DNA from: Scortum barcoo
Taxonomy: Eukaryota; Chordata; Actinopteri; Centrarchiformes; Terapontidae
Length of the DNA stretch: 64,000 bases
Assembly (NCBI GenBank): GCA_023238725.1
Contig: CM041533.1
Coordinates: forward strand, 24,297,766-24,361,765
Direction of reading: 5' to 3'
Numbering within the stretch: the stretch's first letter is position 1; each line of letters begins with the position of its first letter. Made by a program: the position numbers and the translations under genes. The notes under the pieces are model-generated. The model was not told the origin of the DNA and did no database searches. It was given only the letters and a program-made list of their open reading frames with translations. Of the stretch, positions 1 through 10,388 are shown piece after piece.

Positions 1-840
1 AATGGTGATGCTTGCAGTGCTGAGAATAGCAATGGGAAAGCCTTTGTACTGTAGGCTGGTCAACTTTCCTCCGTCAATGTATGTTCTGTTTAAGTAATGT
101 ATGAGATGCTGTAAAGATGATTGGTTACCACCGTGAAATTGCATTTTGACAGCATCTAAGCAAGTTCATTTCATACAAGCCTACAAGATTTCCTGTTTTC
201 TACATTCAAAGTTTTGAGATTGTATGGAGGGCTGGAAGAGCACCGAAACGATGAGATGATGAAACACTTACTATGTGATATCAACACACTTTAATTTTCA
301 AAAGAGAATGATTTTAATAGTTAAAGTAAAATATCACAGAATAAGTGTTTGTTATGTCAAGATAGTTAAATATTAAGTCCTTATATATTTTTATTTTTTA
401 TCTGCAAAAAACAAAAAATGTTTCTAATAAAGTGATACTTTTCTTTGATATTCTGGCTACATTTCCCTTTTACCTTGTAAAATTGAACAGATGCTGAGGT
501 TGATCATCAGTCTTTTGTGACAGTCTATGGAAGTGAAACATTGTTTATCACTGTCCACATGCTAGTGGGTTCACTGAATCTGAGTGATGCTCAGAGATCT
601 GGTGGAGTGTAAACTAAAAAATATACTGTGCTTCTATACAGTTAAGTCAGGCAGCAAAACTAACTGTGGTGGCAGCGGAAATCCTAGATCATCCTTTTGG
701 TCTTTCATACAGTGTGTATACTTCACACTGATTTTTCCCAGAATGACACTTCTCATCTCCACTGCCTCAGACAGATCGGTTTGCTGTTGTGTTTTTTTTT
801 TGTAGCCACACTAACAGAATGTCGAATGTCAGTTCGTTAA

Positions 841-1011
841 GTGCCACCATAAGGTTGATATTTTTGGTTTGGTGTGATATGTGTTCCAGCATTTGGTTGT
901 TCAAGCGTCCATGAATGAAATGATTGCCATTAAATTTTGATACAGATATTCCAGGTCCCCAGAGGATGAATCCTAATGACTGATGATCACCTGACTTGTC
1001 TCAGCAGACAT
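841..1011 (-). repeat. Dispersed fish repeat, copy 1 (reverse orientation)
   Basis: The sequence gccaccataaggttgatatt, then attgccattaaattttgata, and ggtccccagaggatgaatcc with taatgac is the reverse complement of a repeat I recognise from many percomorph introns (gtcattaggattcatcctctgggg...). It shares this core with the copies at 19388-19586 and 22608-22745. It has no coding potential. Confidence 0.6.
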
Positions 1012-1379
1012 TCATGTCTGCGTCTAGAAGTAGTGGAGGAGCAGTGGGCTTGTTGTCAGTGAAAAAACAATAAGTTCAATTCTGAGTAACCTTTTCCACT
1101 TTTTCCACATTAATGGTTGTAAGTAGGTTGTGCAAAGGGTCTAAACCCAAGGTCATTACCAGCAACATCATTCAGCTTTCTGTTGCTGTGCAGCACAAAT
1201 CAACTTTGAAACTATCTAATTAGCTAGCCTGGTGAAAAGGTGTAGGAAATAAAAAGGATGGGAAAAGTTATTTGCTTATAGGAGGACATCTGTAAGCAAC
1301 AGTTTTATTATACAGGTCTCAACGGGCGACAAACTAAAGAAAAAAACAACATAAAGTGTCACAGTAAGGTCCGCCATGT

Positions 1380-1536
1380 CCCTCCCTTGTGCCCTGTGAA
1401 TGGGGGCACTGTCATCCTGGAAGAGACCTTTCCCGTCAGGATTGAAGTGTTTAATTAAAGTATGAAGGTGATTATCGACACTTCCATTTAACGGGACAGG
1501 TGGACCAAAATTGGTGGAAAAATTCTTCTCACTCAT
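1380..1536 (-). mobile_element. Tc1-like transposase relict (fragment)
   Basis: On the minus strand this encodes about 52 residues resembling the catalytic core of a Tc1/mariner-family transposase. Visible pieces are FGPPVPLNGSVDNHLH, then IKHFNPDGKGLFQDDSAPIH. The Asp in FQDD-SAPIH is at the place of the second catalytic Asp of the DD34E triad. Similarity ends after HRAQG; the downstream DLNP-x-E part is not continuous and no terminal inverted repeats were identified. It is a dead fragment. Tc1-like elements are abundant in fish genomes. Confidence 0.75.
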
Positions 1537-1580
1537 ATAGAAGTAGATTCATATAGAAGTAGACTCATATAGAATGTAGA
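1533..1580 (+). repeat. 16 bp tandem repeat, three copies
   Basis: Three adjacent 16-mers at 1533-1548, 1549-1564 and 1565-1580: tcatatagaagtagat, tcatatagaagtagac and tcatatagaatgtaga. It lies directly next to the Tc1-like fragment. Confidence 0.9.
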
Positions 1581-3086
1581 TCGTAATAGATGCTGTCACT
1601 TCAAAGCTGTATGGATAAAGCTCACACATGCTCGCCAGCCTTAGGCATTATTGGTGGAGTTTAGCATCTCTGTTTTTCCTGGGATGTATCTTGCTTGTAT
1701 CATTCTTGAAACTCAAGGATTGAATCTGTGGTTTTACTATAAGTAGATCCTCTCTGCACACAACACAGCTCTGCCCTGCTTATTTACTTCACTGATCAAC
1801 ATGTAAAACCCTCAGAAGTTTAGTTCCAACAAACACTCCGGCAGCATTTTTTTTTTGGACAAATCACAGTTTGTCCAACGCGGCTACCTTTGAAGTATCT
1901 CAGCCTGTAACTTTCATTCCCGAATCCTCTCGTTCACAGGCAGCTTTGTCACGACGCAGAGCCTTCTGTCATCAGGCAGTTTGAATTCCTTTGTGGGTGG
2001 AGGAGGGTAGTGCGAGTTTTAATTTGTCTTTGCACTGTGTTTATTACCGCCGCTGTAACCTCTGTAATTATACCGTGTGGTGAAGCCGCTCGCGAACGTA
2101 GCTCACCCAGAGGATCTGTGGAAAATATGTATAATTCATGATGTTGATCGTATTTTTAGCTGCTCCGGCTTGTTGTTTGGAGACAGGGATGTAGTTTTAA
2201 ACAAGGGCTACTTTGTAATGAAGATGAGGATCTACTCCTTGACTGAACAGTTTGTTTTCCTCCTCTTTTAACTTTCGTCCGCTGCCCACTGGGAGCTTGC
2301 ACTAAAAGGGGCGGGGCCTTGGGTTTCTGTGTTTTTTTTCTCTAAGGTTCCCCTTCTTTATTTTCAAAGGTAAGTAAACCCACATCAGCGCCCGAGTTAG
2401 CATCGTTCTTTACTTTTATTTAATTGCTATTTTTCTTCCAAGCAAATCACTGAGCACTACGGTACATTCAAAGCAGTGCCATTCCAGTGAGCGCTATTAC
2501 ACTACATTAAAATTTTAATGTCTTAAGCTCTCAATTGCCCACACTTCCCTGTTCGTTAGAGTGGCATAATTTATATGGGAAGGCCAGTTCTTTCATTGAG
2601 TGCGTTCTTTCATTTTAAATTGGAGTCGACTGACTTCATGATGAGAAGCAGATCTTTATAAGCACTAATCAGAAGTCTGCTCAGTCTATGCAAAATGTCT
2701 CACTTTGAGGTTGAAGACTTTGTGCCTGTGAAAGGTGTGTGTGTGTGCGTGTTTGTGCACGCATGCTTGCATTTGCGTGTTTTGGAATGTGATTTCAGCC
2801 TGATCAACCACAGTGGAAAATATGGTGAACTCTCAGCATCTCCCCCTCACTGTGTGTGTGTGTTCATCTATACAAGCCCGTTACCAGTGACCTGCAGCAT
2901 GTGGAGGTCAGCCGTGTTGCCTGTGTGTTTTTAAAGTATCTCTCCCTCTCCCTCACTCACCCTGACCTGAGGTTATTCCGAGGTGCTTCCCTGTTGTTGT
3001 CCCATCAACTAGCCAGCAGGTGTCTCCCATGGCAACCTAACACTTTCAGCCAATCAGAATAAAGCACTTTGGCTGCTGTCCATGAC

Positions 3087-3140
3087 ATGTTTCTTAAACT
3101 GGGGGTTAAGACCCAAAATGGGCCACAGGTACTGCACAGC
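3087..3140. repeat. Possible transposon end (hAT-like)
   Basis: tgtttcttaaactgggggtt followed by aagacccaaaatgggcc resembles the TTCTCAAACTGGGGGTCGGGACCCAAAATGGGTC-type ends of fish DNA transposons. Only one end is visible; no partner repeat was found. Confidence 0.3.
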
Positions 3141-3959
3141 AGGACCACTGTCAAGTTTGATTGCAATCAATGAACTTCAACAGCTTTTAGAAACTCCACA
3201 GCTTATAAATGTTTCCATTTTCCAATATTATATTGTTCTAGAAGAAGTGTCCTACATGATATGTTTGTCACCACATTGTCTAAAATATGTAGACATGCGA
3301 TTGTTAAAGATCTCATTTCAGCAGCTCTAATCTGCCGTTATAACCACCACCACTCTTCTCTGGAGGCGTTCCAAAGGATTTTGTAGATTGCTCCAATTCA
3401 CCACAGGACCATTACCCTTCATATCTACTGCATGCACCACCGCTCTTTCATGGCCCCATTGCTGCTCCAGCGTCCACTGTGAAGGCCTGGATACACCAGG
3501 ATTCAAAAGGAAACAAGATTTTAATTTGTATTCATTCCAATAGAATCGGCATGATCAGATCCACTCACTGAGGTTAAATTAATCCATAAAGTTTGGTGAC
3601 CTGTAAATTTGTGCTGTTTTGACAGTCTGGCCTTTGTGGGCATAGAGAGTCAGAGAGGCCAGTCAGATACTGAGCTGAGCTAATGAGCTAATGAATGTGC
3701 TAACTGACTGTTAGCAAGCTCATAGAGCTTTACTTTCCCTCTCCAATAACTTTTTATTGAACCAAATGGTGGGTAATGGCGAACAAAATAACAGGGGAAA
3801 ATAAACTAAGCAGCAGGGGGGAAAATAGAGGCGCTCCCTTTAGCTCTGTGAGTACCCAAAGTTATACAAGAGAGGAAAAAAAAGATCAGCTGTATGGATG
3901 TAAAGACAAAGCTAAAAAGGAATCATTAAATATAAATTGCACCCAATGTGTCAGTATAC

Positions 3960-3979
3960 ATATATATATATATATATAA
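3960..3979. repeat. (TA)n microsatellite
   Basis: An alternating AT run of about 10 units. Confidence 0.9.
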
Positions 3980-4149
3980 AACACATCCTCTATACATTCA
4001 GAAGAGAATTTCATGGTTCAGATTTGAGCTGCGCTGCCAAAAATAGACCCAGTGTGTAAAGACAGCTGAGTGGAGAAAAGAGCCATGGCTAAGCTACAAT
4101 GCACACATCCATTCAGTGGCCGTTTGGAGTTGGTCTGTGGCTAATGTTG

Positions 4150-4440
4150 AGTGATAAGGCCCGGCTTGCTGTTGATGTTCTGGTTCATCGCAAATATGTT
4201 GGATGGGGTTGAGATCAGGTATCCTGCAGCCCAGTGAACCTCCTCCTCACCACAGTGGTATAATGACTTTTTTTATGTTGGCTTTGTGCATAAGGGGTCA
4301 TTGTCATGCTGAAACAGGGATGGTCTTACCTCAGACTGTTGCCACAAAGTTGGAACCGCACTGTTGTCTAATCTAAGGCATCATTGTACGCTGCAGCGTT
4401 TTCCTTTAATTAGAACTAAGGGGACGAACCATCACAATGA
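4150..4440 (-). mobile_element. second Tc1-like transposase relict
   Basis: Read on the minus strand, pieces of a different Tc1-like transposase can be seen: PTLWQQSE, then LFQHDNDPLC (second catalytic Asp region; known relatives have FQHD-APxHKA) around 4295-4365, and PDLNPIQHICD at 4186-4219 (the DLNPIEHLWD motif before the last catalytic Glu/Asp). The pieces are not in one continuous frame, so the copy is decayed. It differs in sequence from the fragment at 1380-1536, so the two are probably separate insertions. Confidence 0.7.
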
Positions 4441-5112
4441 AACAGCACCATGAAAAGACACATATGTACTGTTCACGTACCTCTGGCCATATAGTGTATA
4501 TATCTATTAACAGCTATCCCGCTGATGTGTTCTTGAACACTCATTTAATCTGTGTCAGTCGGCTCTTGATGAAGCATGATCCCGAACTATTCTGTAATGA
4601 GATTTGTTATTCAGCTGAACACCAGTCAGAGGGTGATAATTTGATACTGCAGGAGATTTTCTCATACAGCCTTGTGGCATTAAATTACTGGGATGCTTTT
4701 TACCTCCAGACTTTTGTCTTTTCTTAGATTTGAAACAAATAACACAAAGTAAGCCCTGACAAGTTTTCCACACCAAAAAGGACGACCTTGAAAGAACTTT
4801 TCTGAAATATTTCACCCAGATTCATCAATATGCCTCAGCTCTCTCAGGATCAACACACATCCATGGGATATAAACCTGCGATGGAGATTTGCATTGATAT
4901 GACAGCGGTTTGAAAATGCTTTCCTCAGGATTTCTTGGCACTTTACAAGATCACGAGTAAAAGATGAGGCCTGTGTGATCCTCATTTTTGATCAGTTTCA
5001 TGGGTCCACCAAATGGAAGATTAAAAAAGCCTCATGACTTTGATTTTCAGGTTTGGGAACTGTTTTTACCAAAAGTATGTCCTCACAACTTTAACAACAC
5101 AAGGATACTTGC

Positions 5113-5136
5113 TGTGTGTGTGTGTGTGTGTGTGTG
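5113..5136. repeat. (TG)12 microsatellite
   Basis: An uninterrupted TG dinucleotide run. Confidence 0.95.
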
Positions 5137-5554
5137 CATGCAAATGTAGAGGAGAAGCAAGAAGGGGAATTGACTTATGGATTTAGTTCTCCTTTATTTT
5201 AGCATATAGAAAAGGAGGAAACAAATAATATTGTTCAGGTGGGGAACACACGAATTTCAAAAGTCTTATAAGGACAGGACGACAAAACCAGATTCTGGAT
5301 GTCACACACAGCGACTACTCGACCACCCCTCCCCTCCCTCCTCTTCATGAGTAGTGATTTATTTCTTGCTGTGGTTTTTCTCATGCTGTCCAACCACGTC
5401 TTCAGAGCTGCTCCTTTTGCTTTGGAAATGGAAAAAACCTGTATTCATTGATTTTTTTTGTTCACCTGCCAACACTGGCTTATTTACACACCGAACAGAA
5501 GCATAGCTACATTAGCATTCATTCGGACTTGTTCTTGTATTCACCTGAGGGAAA

Positions 5555-5790
5555 TATACGTCTCTTGGGCTGCTGAACGCTCCGCTATGTTCTCCAGCTA
5601 GTCGCTAACTCTGTCTGTCAGCCCGTTTGGTGCTGGTGTGGGCAGTGTGAGCTTTTAGAGCTTTTTTCGCTGACAAAAGGCTGCCTGCTGCCGTGGCCAG
5701 AAACTAGGCTGATGAGAGCGGTGAGAGTGAACCGAAACAGTATAGCTGCAGGCCATCAAACCAAAACACCAAAGTAAAAGATGTTAAAAT
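5555..5790. repeat. Possible interspersed repeat
   Basis: The segment from about gctgctgaacgctccgct through tttggtgctggtgtgg, agcttttagagcttttttcg and gatgagagcggtgagagtga to ccatcaaaccaaaacacc is locally GC-richer than its flanks and reads like an interspersed repeat I have seen in percomorph genomes. I cannot name the family or set exact ends. Confidence 0.35.
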
Positions 5791-8172
5791 CCTCTGTAGA
5801 GCTGAGGGAAACTGCAGAGATGGTGATATTTCTGTAGGTTAATGACCTCAAGCGACGTCCTTTAAACATTAACCATTGTTTGCTGAGACATTATTACTTT
5901 GGAGGCCAGCATTACATTAGAGCACACTATTAACCCACGTTGACACTAATAGTTGAAAACACTGAAAAAGAAGAAGGAATGACAAAGAACAAAATGACAC
6001 AGTTCATCTGTATCAGTATAAACAATTCAGTTACCCGCGCGCTGTCATGGTGATTGTGTTACTTCAGTTGCGGTGCATACTGTAGCCATCAGCAAGGAGA
6101 CGCAGAGGAAACGTTTTACTCTCCTGCGCACAGGTCACTGATTAAGGCTCGCGCTGTTGTGACAAGACGATATCACTTGAGTCAGTCCTCAACAGACTGA
6201 CTCAGTGTGCTGAGGTGAAGCTTCGCTGGCAGCAGTGACACAGTTGCTGTAACAGAGCAACATATGGTGTGTGTATGTGTGTGTGTAAACTAATATTAAA
6301 GCATACTGGCAGTTCTCAGTTGAAAAAAGTGTTAATGAATGAGTTCAAAGAGTGACGTGTGTGCGTGTGTGGTGAGGGCATCCATGTGTAGTACGGGCAC
6401 ACGTGTGTTTTTTCTTGCGTGCGTACATGTGCGATGTGCCTGCTTGTTGGCTTGACTGTACGTTAAATCATTATTTAACTATCAGTAAAAATAGAAAGAA
6501 ACTGTGGAATTCTGGGATATGAGCTTGATCTTTTTTATATTACTATCATCATGAATTAACTATGTAATGTCCATAAGTTTCATAATACACGGAGTAGTCA
6601 AAACAAACACATTAATTATCTGAAGGTTATTCATTAGAAGTTATTAAAGTAAATGTTATCTGAGTTCTTGGTAAAAAAAAAATGGATGGGTGTCTGAGCG
6701 ATGTCCTCATGAGAGGAATAAAATGGAAATTGGAATTACTTGGAGCTTACGCGAGATGTGGAGTCAAAGACTACGTGACTTGCAAAAATAATGTTTCTTA
6801 AATGTTCAATACCAGCTCAGAGTGCAGAATTAGCTATTGTGTAGAGGCCTCGATTTTAACGAAGCAGTGGATATCATAGCACAGAAACTAGTGAGGAGGA
6901 AATGCCAATTTCAAGGTAAGACAGCTCACACTGTAACTATGTTTATGGTAGTTTATTGATTTGCACAAATATTTGTCAGGCTCTGTGATCAACACTTCTG
7001 ATGATTTCGCCGTGTGACTTGGTGACAACTCTGAGGTGGCAGATTGATGGCTTTGGATGAAATATTCATCATGTTGTTTTACTTTTAATTAGTAAAGAGG
7101 CAAAAAAATCACAAAGAAGTTTAAAGGGTATATTTTCATCATCCCCTGCAGCTAATAAATAGAACTTATTAAATCCTTTATTTACATGGTTTCTTGTGAT
7201 TGAAGTTTGATCTGTATGCGCTGCAGGCATTTATTATGAGGTATAGCACTAAGGCAAAAACATCTGGCATATATGATATATAGTGTGGTGTAAATATATG
7301 GTAAATGGCAAGATTTTATAGAAGCTTATAGTTACTAATATAATATCGGGACTGAGGGTTGTGTAGTCGGCCAACAGCAGACTTTCATATATGCAAGTGT
7401 TTTTCTTTTTGCCACTATAGCTGTTTCTCTTTGGAATATGTCATGTTAGGTAGCTAAATCTGACAGATGTCTATCAAAGTACAAGGTTTGAAAACGTGAG
7501 GATGAGTGCCATGTACAAATTCATCCCTAAAGAGTGCTTTCATTGGTTGACTTGATTTCCAAATTCATAAAATGTTCATTTATGCATTTTTGAGAGCAGG
7601 TAGAGACCAGGTGTTTGCCCTCTCTGGAGTGGTGTGCACCGTAGTGCCTTCACTGGCATCGCTAGTTAAGACAGCAGACTTGGATCACAGCGAAACTGCT
7701 AATTGAATTTCACTGGTGGATGTTTATTTTAGATTGTGTGATTGTGTTTAAATTTAGGATAAATAAACTGCAGCCCTTGACGACACAATTGTGAAGTCGT
7801 AGAACTGTGTAACAAGGTACAGTTTTCCTGCAACTTGTGCATCCCAGCCAAATCATTTGTGAGTGGGTGTGTTAAACTCACAGAGCTTTTATGGCTTTAT
7901 TTTAGGTGGGGACTGTAAATCTTGTTTTGCATGAGAATAAGGACCTATTTTATTATACTAACTGTCCCTATTATATGTTGTGTTAAAAAGATCTAAAGAC
8001 GTGTGAAAAAAACTTTAAAGGGGTTTGCTATAAAAAGACTTACTATACATACACTGACTGAATCCTTCCACTTAAAGATTTTTCTTGGTGCCATTGGTTA
8101 GCTCCAGTCAGTTGAAATCACAGCTTATGTGATTCTACATTCACCGCTTTGGTCGAGTCAGACTGGTTAACA

Positions 8173-9057
8173 CAGGGGTGTCAAACTCATTTTCACCACA
8201 GGCCACATCAGCATTATGGTTGCCCTCAAAGGCCCAGTTGTATAAATGGAACTATTCCGTAACACATTTTTGTGTACAAGTATTGTACATGCATTTACAT
8301 AAATGTAAAAATATGTGCAAGCACATTGCTATGTGTTATTCTTACATAAATCCCTTTATCAGGTTAAGAACTCCACATTCCTTCATCAGTCAAAGATCAA
8401 ACTTTTCAAGTGAATAACAAAGACAAATGTCATCAGACTCAAGTTATTACATCAACTTTGTTCAAAGCTTTTTTGGCACAGTTGAGAGGTGCAGAACCAC
8501 GGTACAACAAATAACTGTGAGCTGCTCAGAACATGTGACAGATGTGGTATTTTATAATAACAAGTGGCTGCAGAGTCTTGCTGTGAATATACATCAACTA
8601 CTGAGAGTACCAGGAACTTTGTGGGCGGGCCTTACAGCTGACTGTTTCTGATTGGTTGAATATTCCCAGCATTTTATCTCAGCCAGGTGAGGACCAGGTG
8701 AGATGGAGGAGCAGTCAGCTGAAGTTAAATCACACACGGCCGACGTGATGCTGTTTATATGTTATAACGCCAACTGATGTAATACTGTTGTTACCCGAGC
8801 CAAAAGCTAACGTTAGCTAGCGTGAATGCTAACCGTTAATGCAGTACAATAGTGTATAAAGTGATCGTTTGTTAAATCGAATCATACAAAATGATTTACC
8901 CCTGCAGTCACCAGCAGCCCTCTGAGATAAAGAGGATTTTATCTGATCCACTTTGCCTCAGTACTTAGACAGCAGTAAGATCTGGCTCTCTCGTGGGCCA
9001 CATAAAATGACGTGGCGGGCTGAATCTGGCCCGCGAGCCTTGAGTTTGACACCCGTG
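8173..9057. mobile_element. Nonautonomous hAT-type element with TIRs and 8 bp TSD
   Basis: The left end reads CAGGGGTGTCAAACTC and the right end GAGTTTGACACCCGTG: 16 bp terminal inverted repeats with one mismatch. The flanks are ggttaaca (8165-8172) and ggttagca (9058-9065), an 8 bp target-site duplication with one difference, as expected for the hAT superfamily. Subterminal sequence (ggccacatcag... and cggcgggctgaatctggccc-like text) is typical of the GGGTGTCAAACTC repeats that I recall as frequent in fish genomes. The 885 bp body has no transposase; its open frames are short and unrelated, so it would need a transposase from elsewhere. Confidence 0.85.
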
Positions 9058-10267
9058 GGTTAGCACTTTTGTGAGCACTAAAAGCTCTGATGTTGTTTAA
9101 GCACCGCTCCGAGTAAACTTTCCTCTTTTGTGCAACTCTTCTTCTGCAGACTTGAAAGACGGCGACTAGAAAGAAATTCACTTCCTACACATCCACGAAT
9201 GCCCTGAAAATGCATCTGTAACACTTTCACTTTAATAATCGTGCCTATGTATGTGTCTTTTGCTTTTAAAGAGGTTTGCCAAATCCCCCAGATTCACTAC
9301 TAATCCTACTTCTTCCCTATGTTAATGATTTCCTTGTAGTCAGTAATGTCGGTATCACAACATGATAGGCAAGAGGTGCACACTAGAATATACTGTAAAT
9401 TGACTGAAAGACTTAATATCAAGCATAAGATAAAAAGATTTACAAAAGTAAAAGCACAAAGCCTCTCCAGGATGCTGTAGAGACTATCCCACAGGCAGCA
9501 ATATCAAAGGTTTGGACCGAACGAAACTCTACAAATGCGTTTGGCTTCCTGAGTCAAAACAAGTAAAGTTTGTGCTGAGCGTGGCACCAGGGAACGGCCT
9601 CAACAACTAGACTTAACCTGCTCAACAAGTTTCATGGCTGTGTGCCCATTAGATTTTGAGATAGAGTGTCTTGTGTGAGGAGTTGATATTGTGGCCTGAG
9701 GGCGGCACAAAAGGGGAGCTCAGGTCATCCCGACAGAAAGGGTCTGTCCTCTGGGGAGGATACATGTGCTCTGTAAACTCTTATGGCAACCTCTACACAA
9801 AAGTTCAAGGGTTTAACGGTCTCATCCGGGATCATCTTCTGGGAACCATGAAGTCCCCAAATCATTTTTCTGTTTGTGGTAAATATAGCACATTCGAGGG
9901 AAACAGTTTCCCGTATTTTAGTTCAGCTTTTCAAAATTGTGCCAAGTAGCAAAACAAAAGGTGATTTTAGCGTAGAACGAGTTGACATGTTGGCTTTATT
10001 ACTCGCAGACTCTCAGGGGCTTGGATTTGTGAGCTTGTGGTGATAACTATAATAATCAAATGTTTGGTACCACAGCAACACTAACACAAGGTGTTACCCA
10101 TTGTTGTATTGATGATACGATTAATGCTTCGAGGTTATTTGATATCTTGTCGACATAATCAGAGGGTAATGATTGCTCTGAGAAGTTGATAAACCAAAAA
10201 AAAAAAAAAAAGATTTAAAATTTAAGTGTCGTCATTTCTGTTCAGCTGCTAGCCATTTTTCTGTCAC

Positions 10268-10388
10268 AGCCCTGTGAATGACTTGCGACCTATCTAATGT
10301 GTCCTCCTCCTCTCGCCCAAAGCCAGCTGGATCAGCTCCAGCCCCCTGCGATCCTCTAAGTATAAGCAGTATAGATAATGGATGGATT
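10268..10388 (+). repeat. L2-type LINE 3' tail
   Basis: The stretch cgacctatctaatgtgtcc...ctctcgcccaaagccagctgg, then atcagctccagccccctgcg, and the end agtataagcagtatagataatggatgga match the 3' end shared by many teleost L2-like LINEs (CTCCAGCCCCCCGCGACCC...GATAAGCGGTATAGAAAATGGATGG, from memory). No reverse transcriptase sequence precedes it, so this is a 5'-truncated copy. A run of 15 A lies just upstream at about 10197-10211. Confidence 0.7.

Noticed and set aside
8178..8651. Two open frames of 79 and 74 codons
   Set aside because: Both lie inside the nonautonomous hAT-type element and show no transposase motif.
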